From positions 1 through 64,000 of the forward strand of contig NC_044030.1 of assembly GCF_900496995.4 (NCBI RefSeq): a DNA stretch of 64,000 nucleotides, in the 5' to 3' direction. This DNA is from Aquila chrysaetos chrysaetos (Eukaryota > Chordata > Aves > Accipitriformes > Accipitridae). Shown in pieces: positions 46,548-58,945 of the stretch (positions are counted from its first letter, which is position 1; each line of letters starts with the position of its first letter). Below the pieces are notes generated by a model that was not told the DNA's origin, made no database searches, and saw only the letters and a program-made list of their open reading frames with translations. Made by a program: the position numbers and the translations under genes.

Positions 46548-48728
46548 CCCAAATCAGTGGAACCGGTAAAAGTGGAATTGAAACCGGGAGCAAAGCCAGT
46601 AAGACGAAAACAATATCCCTTGAAACTGGAAGCTCAGGTTGGACTAGAGCCTGTAATTAATAATTTTTTAAAATACGGACTGTTGTGAGAGTGTCAGTCT
46701 GAATACAATACCCCATCTTGCCTGTTAAAAATCCACATTCACAGGAGTATCACTTAGTACAAGATCTAAGAACTATTAATCAAATAGTGATTGATGTACA
46801 TCCAGTGTTGCCTAATCCTTACATTCTGTTGACAACAACAGTTGATTCAAATGTTTATTTTACAGCTTTGGACTTAAAAGATGCCTTCTTTTGCATTCTG
46901 TTGGATGAACAAAGTCAGAAGCTGTTTGCCTTTGAATGGGAGAGCCCTGTAACAGGACACAAAATGCAGTTATGCTGGACAGTGCTTCCGCAGGGATTCA
47001 AAAATAGTTCTACGATTTTTGGTAATGTATTGGCAAAAGAACTGGAACAATGGCAAGGTAAGAAGTCTACCACTACCTTGCTACAATACGTAGATGATAT
47101 CTTGTTGGGGGCAGACACGGCTGAAGAATGTAAACAGATAACTATTGATCTATTGAACCGTGTAGGTTTGGCAGGACACAGAATGTCACAAAAGAAAGCA
47201 CAAATTATGCAGAAAAATGTAATTTATCTTGGATTTGAAATATCTCAGGAAGAAAGGAAACTGGGAGTTGAGTGGAATTAAAATGAGTTAATGTGTATAC
47301 TGATTCAAAATATGCCTTTGGCATAATACATGCTCATGGTGCAATTTGGAAAAAAAAAGGATTGTTATCTTCACAAGGAAACACTGTAAAATACAGCAAA
47401 GAAATTATGAATCTTCTTGAAGCAGTTAATAAACCTAGAGAAATAGCAGTAATACGCTGCAAAGCACATCAGTCTGGACAAACTGATGTAATTAAAGGAA
47501 ATCAAAAAGCAGACAAGGCTGCGAAAAGGATTGCTCTATCAGCAACAATGGCAACCTTAGTTCCAAAAAGAATCTTAAAAATTGACACTCCTAAATATAC
47601 AGAAAAGGAAAACAAGCTGGCTGAATTGTTAAAGTGCATAAAGGCTGCCGAAGGATGGTGGGTAACACCAGTTGAACAACGTGTTGTGACTCCGCAGATA
47701 ATGAAGGAACTAATGGAACAAACACATAAGGGTACACATACGGGAACTGAGGCTCTAACTGAAACAGTGAAGAGATACGCTGTAGGGATTAATATGGTGC
47801 TGATTGCTAAAAGTGTTACACAACCATGTGAGATTTGTGGTAACAACAACCCTAAGATCCAAAGGAGACCCTCTCCTGGAGAGTTAAAAAGAGGTTTTAC
47901 ACCTGGGGAATATTGGCAAATTGATTTTTCTGAATTACCTAATTGTAAAGGATGTAAGTATTTGCTAGTAATTGTTGATACTTTATCAGGATGGCCTGAA
48001 GCTTTCCCATGTCCCACCAATAAGGCAAGAGAAAGTGGTAAAAATCAAAGGAAATTATACCAAGATTTGGGGTACCAGCAGGGTTTTCTTCAGATCAAGG
48101 ACCTCACTTTGTTGCAGAAATAGTTCCAAGAGGTGTCAAGATTTTTATAAATCAAGTGGGATTTACATACTCCATGGAGACCACAGTCCAGTGGAAAAGT
48201 AGAAAGGATGAATCAGACAATAGAGACAGACTGGAAAATTATGTCAGGAAACTCAGATGAAATGGATAGAAATTTTACCTCTAGCGTTATTAAGAATTAG
48301 AATAACTCCTAGAGTTAGAGAAGGTATTACTCCTTTTGAAATTTTGTATGGGAAACCTTACACTACAAATTTAACAGGAAAAGAAACCCAGATGCACCTT
48401 AAGAGTGATCAAATTTTGAGTGATTATCTCTTGCCTATGCCTCGCTTGTCTCCATAGGTATGTCCAACTGAGAGCACCTGTGCCTTTGGATTCACCTGTA
48501 CATCCATTTAAGCCAGGAGGTCAGATGTATCGATGGAACTGGAAAGAGGAGCTGTTGACAGAAAAGTGGAGGGGACCTTACCCAGTGCTACTGACTACAA
48601 ACACTGCTGTGAAACTTCAAGGAATTGATTCCTGGATTCATTACACCCGAATAAAGGTGGCCCCTCCAAAGACATGGAGAGTTGAACAAGTACAAGCTTT
48701 GAAGTTAAAAATACGCGGAGAAAAATGA
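46548..48728 (+). pseudogene. pol: ERV-B pol, broken and deleted
   Basis: RT from 46548 with a TGA at ~46686, then open 46718-47281: DLRTINQIVIDVHP, LDLKDAFFCILL, WTVLPQGFKNSSTIFG and YVDD in LQYVDDILLGAD. It jumps after EERKLGVEWN directly into RNase H (VYTDSKYAFGIIHAHG), so the thumb, connection and N-terminal RNase H seen in ERV-C are missing. Integrase is open to 48123 (WQIDFSELPNCKG), then continues in other frames to a stop at 48726-48728, which overlaps the ATG of the next small ORF. Not functional. Confidence 0.88.
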
Positions 48729-48922
48729 ACTGCACTTGGACTGATATTAGATCAGTTTTACATTCAGGGTGTATAGAAGGAGAAATTTTCTTAGGTTGTC
48801 TTTTAGGAGTAACAGTAATACTGTCCTTATGGCTTTTATACAGATGCACTACTTTTTTAAAGCCTGGCAATGAAAGAAATATGGTGATAATTTTTAATCA
48901 TCTTACTGAATCAGACAACTAA
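48725..48922 (+). CDS. ERV-B small membrane ORF between pol and env
   Basis: 65 codons starting at an ATG that overlaps the pol stop (ATGA). It has [13 protein letters not shown], then the hydrophobic segment [20 protein letters not shown] and a basic/polar tail [15 protein letters not shown] carries a homologue of 72 codons in the same place. It overlaps the start of env in another frame. Whether it is an accessory protein, a long leader, or part of env expression is unknown. Confidence 0.55.
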   Translation: MNCTWTDIRSVLHSGCIEGEIFLGCLLGVTVILSLWLLYRCTTFLKPGNERNMVIIFNHLTESDN

Positions 48923-50013
48923 AGGGAACCAGGAGGGATGCTCTGAGTCTTGGAATCATAATCTTTGTTTGAAAATGATTGAAAAAGCTATGAGAGTAGC
49001 TAATCAAACAAGTTGCTGGGTGTGTACCCATTTTCTGGAACAAAGTGATAAGGGAGTACCCCTTAGTGGGAATACCAATTCCTTTTAATACATCCTGCAA
49101 TAATTTGTGGATAAAACCAAAAGTCATGAGAAAGAATGAAACTGACCTTCAAACTTGGGATATATGGGATTCCAATCTTTCAGATGTTAAATGTGTGAAG
49201 ATGAATAAGACTAGGTCATCTGGTAATGTTTCAGTAGGGCACTACCCATACTGTGATTGGTCAATACAATTATAAAGAAAGAAACAGAAGGACGGATATT
49301 GGAATCTTCCAAAAAGTAGCAGGTCGTATTGGTTATGTGGGAATAAAGCACAAAAGGCCCTACCTCCCAATTGGTCAGGAACTTGCACTTTGGGTGCAAT
49401 TGTTCCTAATGTAATAAATGAGATCAAAGCAGGATTATGGGTACAAACATATACGAGAAGATATCAAAGAAGCCACAACCTGTTAATTGATCATCCTTCC
49501 AGCTTCCATTCATTTGCAAGATGGTTCCTTCCTTGGTTAGGAGTTAATGAACTTGAGAAGGCAATACTGAACGTTTCTGCCCTTACTGAGAAAATAGGGA
49601 ATGAGACTTCTGATTCCATTAAGGCTCAAGAAGAAGAGATGTCCAAGGCTGCTAATATAGCCATTCAGAAGAGGATGGCATTGGATATGTTATTAGCTTC
49701 TCAATGAGGTGTATGTACGGTAATTAACATCAGCTGCTGTATATATGTAGATCAGAGTGGAAGAATTGCTACTGATTTGAATGAAATTTGGCAACAAACT
49801 AAGATCTTACACGAAATTCAAAAGGATGATACATCTTTAGCATTCAAAGAGACTTGGAGATGGTTAATTTCTTGGTTCCCTGATTTAAGCTTATGGCTCA
49901 AGAGGTTGTTGACATTATTGATAATAATCTTGTTAGCTTTTGTGTGTTTGTATGTACTTCTACAATGCAACTGTAGGTGTTGCTTGGCAGCAAGCAACTT
50001 GATGCAGAAATGA
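48905..50013 (+). pseudogene. env: ERV-B env, broken
   Basis: Surface-subunit frame starts within the small ORF ([30 protein letters not shown] is the gamma-type SU motif). There are stops or shifts near 49088 and 49275. The transmembrane subunit is open 49390-49707 with heptad-rich sequence, stops at TGA 49705-49707, and continues in the same frame with the C-X6-CC motif (cysteines at 49714, 49735, 49738), ending with SWFPDLSLWLKRL, a hydrophobic anchor and a cysteine-rich tail at 50013. Gamma-type organisation; cannot give an intact protein. Confidence 0.85.
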
Positions 50014-50058
50014 GACTCATCTAAGGAGCACCCTTAGATGAGTCTCAAAGGGGGGAAT

Positions 50059-50744
50059 TGTTGAATAACTCAGACATTTAGAATGGTCTGACTATTTTGT
50101 GCAAGATGTATTTTGTATATATCAAATTAACAATTAAGGCTGTAATCACAAAGGCACACAGTTGGCATTCATAGAGTAACGACACCCTGGAACAATTAGG
50201 CCTTGATGTTTTGAGAATGCTGTGTGTGCATTACCAACGTAGCAAGAATACTTAAGGTCTACCAGGGAGAAAAGAAATGTTAAGGATAATCAGACCTAAG
50301 AAGTGTTGGATGTGACTGATAAAAAGAAACATCCTGCTCCAGAAGGTGCCGAATGCTGGATGATTGCCAAAGAAGCATGAACTAGGGGAAGGGTAAAGGT
50401 GGCAGGGGGAGATCACAACTTCCAACTCAATTCCAGGCTGGAAGAACTTGCCCACACACACCTGCAAGGAGCATGCATGCTCATCTACATAGCATAATTT
50501 AAATATAATGGGCCAATAGTAGATGAGATGGTGACTACTACCCAATGAATGTAAATTTAGGTGGGTTTTTACTAATCATGTAACAGAATAAATATATTGT
50601 TTTTCTTTGGTGTGGCGTGCTTCCTTTATGGAATTACCACCTAGCACCCATCTTTGCACAAATATGAAAAAAATAATGTTTCTCCTGAGTGTGTGATTAT
50701 TGGCTCATTGCACACCAGGAAACGAATCCACTTTTCAGACAACA
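50059..50744 (+). mobile_element. LTR shared by ERV-B (3') and ERV-C (5')
   Basis: Starts TGTTGAATAACTCAG after the ERV-B polypurine tract and ends CAGACAACA. AATAAATATATTG lies near 50588. Aligns with the LTR at 55740-56358. Followed by GTTTTCGGTGACCCAGATGG, probably the primer-binding region of ERV-C. Confidence 0.88.
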
Positions 50745-51109
50745 GTTTTCGGTGACCCAGATGGGACAACTGTGAAGCCTTGCCTGGATCAACTTGCTGG
50801 CTACCGAAGGGGAGAAGATGCTCTTCAGACGCCAGCGTGCACCAACCTTTTGTTTTGGGGACTCCACAAGTACTCTCCCCATCCAGAGAGGGTAAGCAAC
50901 ACAAAGGTGCATCGTGCATTTGAGAGACATTGCAAGGAGGGTACTGTATATGATAAAGGTATATAGAGGTATTTTATAAAGTCTGAGCATGCTTGACAGT
51001 GACAACTGGAGTGCATGAAAGTGTGGATAAGAACGTTCTTTTGGGGTAACAGTACGGACAGGGGCAGGACAGTCTGCAGAGCCTCCCCTTTGCTCTCCAT
51101 TAGGATGCA

Positions 51110-51792
51110 TCCTAAAACACTGGAAGAAGTTTGGTGGGGAACCCCTAACAAGGAATAAATTAAAAGAGTACTGTACTCAATGGTGGCTGGTGTATAAATT
51201 AGATGGTGAAGAAAAATGGCCTGAAATGGGAACTTTGAATTATAATACCATTCTACAGCTAATGTTTTGTAGAAGACAAAATAAGTGGAATGAAATTCCA
51301 TATGTGGATATGTTCTTTGCTTTAAGAAATGATTATGAAACAAGAAAGAAATGCAGATTGTCAGTATCTGATTCAAACGTGTTAATGATACTGCAAAAGG
51401 CAGATGGTATGTCAGGAATGACAGTATCTTGATTGAGATTGCTTATAAGGTGTACAATAACAGAGACGCGTTAGGAAAAAAAAAAAGAAAAACAAAAGGA
51501 GAAACTAAAAGATCAGAAGCAAAAGGCTGCTATTTTAGCAGCAGCATTCACTCAAGTGCAAACATCCTCCAGGGGAAGGGGTTTCCCAAGAGGATGGGGG
51601 CTTGGAAGGGAACGGGGAGGAGGGGGAAACATTGAGAATAGAATCCCTTTGGGGTTTGACCAATGTGCCATTTCTAAAGAAAGGGGACATTGGAAAAATG
51701 AATGTCCAAAGAAAAGACTGACTTGGTCTCACCCTTCTGCCCCTATCCCTGAGGCCGATTTACTAATGATTGGTACAGAGGATTCTGACTGA
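51110..51792 (+). pseudogene. gag: ERV-C gag, broken with internal deletion
   Basis: Matrix-like start near 51110 (LEEVWWGTPNKE then stop), followed after ~51385 by the end of capsid (ADGMSGMTVS, stop). A lysine-rich segment and RGFPRGWGLGRERGGGG follow. The zinc knuckle reads CAISKERGHWKNEC, so the second cysteine is serine. Most of capsid is missing compared with ERV-B. Confidence 0.82.
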
Positions 51793-51829
51793 CAGGGACC
51801 AGGGGCTGAGAAGTTTAATTCCCCAGCTA

Positions 51830-54800
51830 AGCCCCTGCTTCCAGTCAAGCTGGGGAATGAAAGTGTTAGATTTTTGGTAGATAGAGGGGCAACTTATTCT
51901 GTGTTAAATAGCTGCAAGGGACCTGTGAGTAAGTTCTCTATGTCAGTGGTTGGTGTCACGGGAGAGCGAGAGGTTAGGCCCTGCCTCCAACCTGTGGTGT
52001 GTGAAATAATTGGAAATAAAACATTGACACATGAATTTTTGTATATGCTAAATGTCCATTACCTCTAATGGGACAGGACTTACTAAATAAATTGGGAGCA
52101 CAGATAACTTTTGAAAAAAAAAAAAAAAAACAAACCAAAATTCAAGTGCATATTCCTCAGAGTAATGCCTGGGGACCACAAATTTATATGTTACAGGAAT
52201 CAATGGGAATCAAGGACATGAAGAATGAACAAGTTATAATCCCCTCCAAAATTCTGGATGCAGTGGTCCCCTTTGCGTGGGCAACAGAGAGGCCTGGAAG
52301 AGCTAAATCAGCTGAAACAGGGAGAGTGCAATTAAAACAGGGAGCAAAGCCAGTAAGACATAAAGAGTATCCCATGAAATTAGAAGCTCGCGTGGGACTG
52401 GAACCTACAATAAATAACTTTTTGAAGCATGGTCTGCTATGAGAGTGACCCCTGTTCTTCCTGTTAAAAGCTGCATTCTCAGGAATATCACCTAGTACAA
52501 GATGTAGGGGCTATTAATCAAATAGTGACTGATGTCCATCCAGTGGTACCAAACCCGTACACGCTGCTGAATGTGATAGTTGATTCTAATGTTTATTTTA
52601 CAGTTCTGGACCTAATAGAAGCCTTTTTCTGTACTGGAAGAAAAGAGTCAAAAACTTTTTGCCTTTGAGTAGGAGCGTCCTACAATGGGACACATGATGC
52701 AGCTATGCTGGACAGTACTTCCCCAAGGATTTAAGAATAGCCCCACCATCTTTGGTAATGTACTAGTGAAGGAATTCGAACAATGGCAAGATAAGAACTC
52801 ATTAATTGCCTTGCTACAATTTGTGGATGACATCCTGTTGGGGGCAAATACCATTGAGGAGTGTAAAGAAGCAACTATTAGTTTATTGAACTTTTTAGGG
52901 TTGGCTGGATATTGAGTGCCTCAGGAAAGGGCACAGATTGCACAGAAAAGTGTGGCCTATCTTGGTTTTGAAATTTCTCAAGGAGAAAGAAAACTGGGGA
53001 TTGAGAGGAGGGAAGCAATTTGTCAAATTGCCCCAACCAAATCAAAAAGAGTTAAGAGGATTTCTTGGAATGGCCAGGTGGTGTCGCCTTTGGATACCTA
53101 ACTTTGGATTGATGGCTAAACTTTTGTATGAGGCTACTAAGGGACCAGGAGAAACGTTGGAATGGACTCCGGAACGTCGAAAAGGGTTTGACGATATAAA
53201 GTTTGCTCTTATGAGGGTCCCTGCACTGGGCCTCCCCAATTTGGCAAAGCCTTTTGAGCTTTATGTGCATGAACAAGGACATTAAGCGATGGGAGTGCTT
53301 GTGCAAACTTTAGGGGACTGGAAAAGACCAGTAGCTTACTTTTCGAAATGACTGAATAGTGTAAATTCTGGTGGCTGGGATGCTTGAGGGCGGTAGCTGC
53401 AGCAGGGATATTAATACAGGAGGCATGGAAGTTAACAATGGGACAGAGAATCACTGTTTATGTGCCACATGCAGTTATAGCTGTTTTGGAACAAAAAAGA
53501 CATCGCTGGCTGTCTCCAAGCAGGATAGTGCAGTACCAAGCAATATTGCTTGAACAAGAGAAATTGGTAATGAAAATATCTAATACTTTAAATCCAGAAC
53601 ACATGATTGTTTACAGACCATCGAGCAAGTATATTCTAGGCATCCAGATCTAAAGGACTCCCCTTTACAACATCCTGATTGTGAGCTATTCACTGATGGA
53701 AGTAGATTTGTAAATAAAGGGGAACGGAAGGCCGGGTATGCTGTTGTGACTTTGGAGAGGGAAATAGAAATGGAACCATTGCCTGTAAATATGTCTGCCC
53801 AGAAAGCTGAACTGATTGCTTTAACTTGAGCCTTGGAATTATCAGAAGGAAAACGAGTTAATGTGTATACTGGTTCAGAACATGCCTTTGGTGTGATACA
53901 TGCTCATGGAGCAATTTGGAAAGAAAGAGGATTGTTATCCTCACAAGGGAATCTCATAAAATATGACAAAGAAATTATGGAACTGCTTGATGCAGTTAAC
54001 AAGACTAAAGAAATAGCAGTTATACATTGTGAAGCCCATCAATCTGGATGTACTGATGTGATTAAAGGAAATAAAAAGGCCAGTGAGGCTGCAAAGAGGG
54101 CAACTTTATCAATAAATGTGGCAGCATTAATCCTAGAAAGAGTTGTAAAAAATGAAGTACCTGTATACACTCAAAATAGACTTGCAGAATTACTAAAATG
54201 TGAGACTCCGGTAGGATGGTGGGTAATCTTGATGGATCAGTGTATAGTAACTTTGCCTATAATGAAGGAGCTAATGGAAAAGACACATGAAAGTACACAT
54301 GTGGGAGTTGAAGTCTTGCTTGAGGCAACCAGACGATATGCTGTGGGAATTAATATGTTGTTAATAGCTAAAAGGGTTGTACAGAAATGTGAAATTTGTT
54401 TAAAGAATAATCCTAAAATTCAGAAAAGGTCCCCCATAGGAGAGGTAAGAAAAGGTTCTACACCTGGAGATTACTGGCAAATTGATTTTTCTGAGCTACC
54501 TAGTTGTAAGGGATATAAACATCTACTGGTGATTGTGGATACTTTTTCAGGATGGCCGGAAGCCTTCACATGTCACACCAACAAGGCAAGAGAAGTAGCA
54601 AAGGTTTTATTGAAAGAAATCATTCCAAGATTTGGGGTACTGGAAGGATTCTTCTCAGACTGAGTACCGCACTTTGTAGCAGAAGTAGTCCAAGGGGTAT
54701 CCAAATTTTTACAGATCAAATGGGACTTGCATACCCCATGGAGGCCACAAGTGAGCACGAAAGTAGAAAGGATGAATCAAACAATGAAGAGACAAATTAG

Positions 54801-55275
54801 TAAATTGTGTCAGGAAACACACATGAAATAGATTGAAGTTTTACCATTGGCATTATTAAGAATTAGAGTTACTCCAACGGTCAGAAGAGGGGTTAGCCCT
54901 TTTGAGATTTTGTATGGAAAATCTTATATAACAAATTTAACTGGAAAAGGCAACCAAATGTGCCCCAAAGGTGACCAGATACTTAGTGATTACCTCTTGT
55001 CCTTGGCAAGAGTTGTTCTTTCTTCCCTCCACATGTATATCTAAATAAGAACCCCTGTGCCTTTGGATTCGCCTGTGCATTCATTTAAACCAGGAAATCA
55101 GGTATATTTGCGAACTTGGAAAGAAGTGCCACCAGCAGAAAAATGGAAAGGACCTTATTTGGTATTGCTGACAACTAATACTGCCATGAAGCTGCAGGGA
55201 ATTGACTCGTGGATTCACTATATCCGAGTGAAAGCAGCACCTCCTAAAATGTGGAGAGTTGAGGAAACTGGCTGA
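51830..55275 (+). pseudogene. pol: ERV-C pro-pol, broken
   Basis: Protease region with LVDRGATYSVL (an Arg where DTG/DSG is usual) at ~51876, ending at a stop near 52066. RT begins in a frame ending at a TGA near 52441, later WTVLPQGFKNSPTIFG and FVDD (phenylalanine for tyrosine) in LQFVDDILLGAN near 52817. RNase H has a DGSRF-type motif near 53695 and VNVYTGSEHAFGVIHAHG, with TDSK changed to TGSE. Integrase contains WQIDFSELPSCKG, has stops at ~54661 and ~54828, and ends at TGA 55273-55275. At least ten lesions. Confidence 0.87.
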
Positions 55276-55291
55276 AAATGCACAGAGGTAC

Positions 55292-55510
55292 ATGAATGGT
55301 ACTTGGATTAATATAAAATGCATCCTGCATTTACAGTGTACACAAGGGGAAGTGTTTTTATATTGTTTTGTGGGAATTATTTTAATATTATTTTTGTTTT
55401 ATTTGTACAAGTTTACTACCTTTTTACAACCCAGTAATGAGAAGAATGTTGTGGGTAGTTTTTCTCACCTTCATGAATCAGGTGAGTCAAGGGAACCAGG
55501 AGGGGAATGA
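55292..55510 (+). CDS. ERV-C small membrane ORF between pol and env
   Basis: 72 codons from MNGTWINIKCILHLQC, with the hydrophobic segment GEVFLYCFVGIILILFLFYL and TTFLQPSNEKN. Homologous to the 65-codon ORF of ERV-B. An env start ATG at 55448 (MLWVVFLTFMNQ, signal-peptide-like) lies inside it in another frame, a 63-nt overlap. Confidence 0.55.
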   Translation: MNGTWINIKCILHLQCTQGEVFLYCFVGIILILFLFYLYKFTTFLQPSNEKNVVGSFSHLHESGESREPGGE

Positions 55511-55655
55511 TTGTCCCTGGGGCCACTGGAGTGGAAGAAGTATTTAGACGGTTGACTTCCTGGTTCCCTGAGTTAAGTGTATGGGTTAAGAAATTGATAA
55601 TAATCTTAATAGTTGTAGCAGTGATATTTGTCTGTATCTATGTAAGCATACAATG
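55448..55655 (+). pseudogene. env: ERV-C env, only ends remain
   Basis: Signal-peptide-like start then QVSQGNQEGNDCPWGHW. After ~55530 it jumps to the membrane-proximal LTSWFPELSVWVKKL and anchor of the transmembrane subunit. Roughly 1 kb of env present in ERV-B is missing. Confidence 0.8.
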
Positions 55656-55739
55656 AATTTTTAAATATAGTTCTAAATTGCTGCATTTAGAATGAGACTT
55701 ATATGAAGAATATTCATACAAGTCTCAAAGCGGGGGACA

Positions 55740-56358
55740 TGTAGTCACATGTTTGAGTTACAGCCTAACTGTGGTGATACTGCTCAATTTAAGGTTAAAC
55801 ACAATGCATTGTCCTTTAAGGAGGACCATTACTCAACAGTTTCACTCTATAGGCCTGCTTACTTTGTATAAACAATGCATGCTTTGCTAAGGACTATACC
55901 CTTGAAGAAGGAACTAAAGACTGTTAAGAAGGAAACATCCTGCTCCAGAAGGTGCCAAAAGCCGGATGATTGCCAAAGAAGCATGAACTGGGGGAAGGGT
56001 AAAGGTGGCACAGGGAGATCACAACTTCCAACTCAATTCCAGGCTGGAAGAACTTGCCCACACACACCTGCAAGGAGCATGCATGCTCATCTACATAGCA
56101 AGTGAGGCTAATTTAAATATAATGGGCCAATAGTAGATGAGATGGTGACTACTACCCAATGGACATAAATTTAGGTGGGTTTTTACTAATCATGTAACAG
56201 AATAAATATATTGTTTTTCTTTGGTGTGGCGTGCTAGCTTTGTGGAATTACCACCTAGCACCCATCTTTGCGCAAATATGAAAAAAATAATGTCTCTCCT
56301 GAGTGTGTGATTATTGGCTCATTGCACACTGGGTAACAAATCCGCTTTTTGGACAACA
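55740..56358 (+). mobile_element. ERV-C 3' LTR
   Basis: Begins TGTAGTCACATG after the polypurine tract and ends TTGGACAACA. From about 55930 it is near-identical to the shared LTR at 50059-50744; the first ~190 bp differ more. Confidence 0.88.
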
Positions 56359-56394
56359 TCTGGAAAACAGTCTTAGTCATATGGTTTAGTTTTA

Positions 56395-56475
56395 GGTAGT
56401 CCTGCAAGGAGCAGGGAGTTGGACTTGATGATCCTTATGGGTCCCTTCCAACTTGAGATATTCTGTGATTCTTGG
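56395..56475 (+). mobile_element. CR1 LINE 3' terminus
   Basis: AGTTGGACTTGATGATCCTT and GGTCCCTTCCAACTTGAGAT with terminal TTCTGTGATTCTT. Confidence 0.88.
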
Positions 56476-58299
56476 ATTGGGTCGACAACACTGGCCACGG
56501 TGGAGAAGCCTGAGGTAGGGTTTGGTTAGTAAAAGGTAGGAATGCTGGCAAGGATAGATGCTGGGACTCTGGGGCAAAGAGATCAAAGAGAAAGTGATGT
56601 GCGGAAACAGACTCCACAATCAGTGAGGTTGTAAAGTAGGTATGTTCATTCAGCGCTGGGCAGCACGGGGGGGTAGTCCCACCAAAGTCGTGCGCGCCCA
56701 ACGCGGCAGCTCGCTTTAAATTTATATAATCAAATGTTACATATACATGGAGTTTCACAATACGCCTACACATAGGCATGACCTATCCCCGCTTCATATT
56801 AAAATTAGTTCCAAGAAGTAATTTCCCTAAGTTCCATCCAACTGCGCCTGCGCAGTGCCTCCTTGGGGTGGTCGTCGGGGGTCGTGAAGATGAAGGCTGT
56901 ATGTCTTCTTCGCGGTGAACTCTTAACCTTCTGTCCCTGCGCAGACTCAGTCGCTCCTCGGCATTTATCCAAATCATAAGGCCGGTCTTGGCTGGTTCTT
57001 GGGGTCGACTTCTGCTTCTTGTCAGGGACTATCTCTTGCCCCAGCCAGCCTCAACAATGCAAACGTTAAACATCACCTCTCATCCCCTTGGGCCGTGCCT
57101 ACCTCTATTGAAATTCCTTTAACTTCATTACAAGCTAGATAATTATTAAACAGTTCCTATCTACATCCATATATCTACTATATCTACTAAGGTTCCTTTG
57201 GCTCCCCGTCTCAAAAGTATTTAATTCTTTGTGATTCCAAATTTGGTAGAGGCTTTTGTACATCTGTGCAAGAGTTTTTTCAGCTTTGTTTTACGTGGCA
57301 GCCATTTTAAGGCAGTAATAGTGTGGGCAATGGGAGACACACACCTTTTAAGTGGTTTAACACAGGGGTTCATGTCCTATGCAAGTACTCACAATTCCCA
57401 CTAGCCCTCTGAAGCTACATATGAAGTGACCACTGAGTGGATCTGCAGGTGAGTCAGACTGCTGGGGACCCCAGGCTTGCCTGAGCAGACAGGGAGTTCC
57501 AAGCACACGGTGTTGGCAGGAATTTGGGAGCAGAGAAGAGAGTGTGAGTTCTGGGGACAGAGTTGGGGTCTCTGAAGGGGTGCTGGAAAGACTTAGTCGT
57601 GGGAGTGCACAAGCAGCTGAACATGATGGTTCTGCAGAGGCAGAGCAAACGGGGATGTAATTGCTGGCTGAATAAACAGATACATCCAGGGCACTAATTT
57701 GCATGACAGTGAGACAGGCATTGGAATAATAGTTCTGCTTTCCATATTATAATAGGTCTGTTGTTTTCCTGGAGAGGATTTCAAATGCATAGAGGTTGGA
57801 AAAAATACTGTACAGCAGGACTTAGGACTTAATTTATTTAGCTGACCAAAGAAAAAAAGATTATGTGGTACAGTTACTTCCGTAACAAAAAACCAGGAGT
57901 TAGTAACAGGTCTTAAATGCGGGAGAAGAGTTAATTGGCTGGAAGATGAAGTAATTGCTTTCACATTAGGGGATAACTGCAAATACCATTGTATATTGCA
58001 TTGAGTGTATGTTACAATGATTAATCTCTCTTGCTTTTAAACAGCACTTGGTTTCCACTGGAAGCAGTTCATGCTGCACACTATTACAACCATGTCAATC
58101 TTAGTATGATGTCAAGCCTGTGAACAAAAAGGCTGCATTGTATATAACACTGATCTAGAAAAAAGTTGTGCTGCTTTTCAGTGCTTACACATCACAAGTT
58201 TTGCAGGTGCACTTTTATACACTTTCCAGTTCAGTATTTTTATCTAAAATGAGCGGCACACTAAACACTCTTCTGTGCTAATTCTTAGTGCTAAGTGCT
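56476..58299. other. Interval without recognised gene
   Basis: 56480-57060 may be a further minus-strand LTR (reversed TATA-like TTTAAATTTATATAATC, an NRF1-like CTGCGCCTGCGCAG near 56843), but ends are not found. 57060-58299 shows no gene, CR1 or LTR that I recognise. Confidence 0.35.
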
Positions 58300-58724
58300 T
58301 GTCCTGGTTTCGGCTGGGAGAGAGTTAATTTTATTTCTAGTAGCTGGTATAGTGCTGTGTTTTGGCTTTAGGATGAGAAGACTGTTGGTAACACACTGAT
58401 GTTTTCAGTTGTTGCTAAGTAATGTTTATTCTAAAGTCAGGGATTTTTCAGCTTCTGATGCCCAGCCAGCAAGAAGGCTGGAGGGGCACAAGAAGTTGGG
58501 AGGGGACACAGCCAGGACAGCTAACCCAAACTGGCCAAAGGGGTATTCCAGACCATGGGATGTCATGCTCAGTATATAGACTGGGGGTGTGGGGGGGTTT
58601 GGCCTGGGGGGTGCGGGTCACTGCTCGGGAACTAACTGGGCATCAGCTGATGATTGGTGAGCAATTGCATTGTGCATCACTTGTTTTGTACATTCCAATT
58701 TATTATTATTACTATTATTACTAC

Positions 58725-58757
<33 letters not shown>

Positions 58758-58945
58758 CATCATCATTATCATTATCATTATTATAATAATTATTATTTTG
58801 TTCTTTTTTGTTCTATTAAACTGTTCTTATCTCAACCCAAGAGTTTTACTTTTTTTCCCGATTCTCTCCCCCATGCCACTGGGTGGGGGGAAGTGAGTGA
58901 GTGGCTGCTCGGTGCTTAGTTGCTGGCTGGGGTTAAACCACAACA
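58300..58945 (+). mobile_element. 5' LTR of an ERVL-like element
   Basis: Starts TGTCCTGGTTTCGGCTGGGA and ends GGGGTTAAACCACAACA, a widespread bird LTR I recognise. Includes CTCAGTATATAGACTGG (TATA region) and an expanded (TTA)n/(ATT)n tract at 58699-58795. Followed by TTTTGGCACCCAGCATGGGG, a plausible primer-binding region. Confidence 0.9.

Larger units (their letters stand above)
44736..50744 (+). mobile_element. ERV-B: gammaretrovirus-like provirus, 5' truncated
   Basis: gag, pol, small ORF, env, polypurine tract (AAAGGGGGGAA, ending ~50057) and LTR in order. The 5' LTR and matrix region are absent. Internal lesions: an LTR-like insertion replacing the end of gag and protease (45743-46547), loss of the RT connection region at ~47278, and stops or shifts in every gene. 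The terminal LTR is also the first LTR of ERV-C. Confidence 0.92.
50745..56358 (+). mobile_element. ERV-C: gammaretrovirus-like provirus
   Basis: Internal region after the shared LTR: leader, deleted gag, protease, RT, RNase H, integrase, small ORF, deleted env, polypurine tract (CAAAGCGGGGGA) and 3' LTR. Many stops and shifts. Closely related to ERV-B along pol, but with different lesions. Confidence 0.92.
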
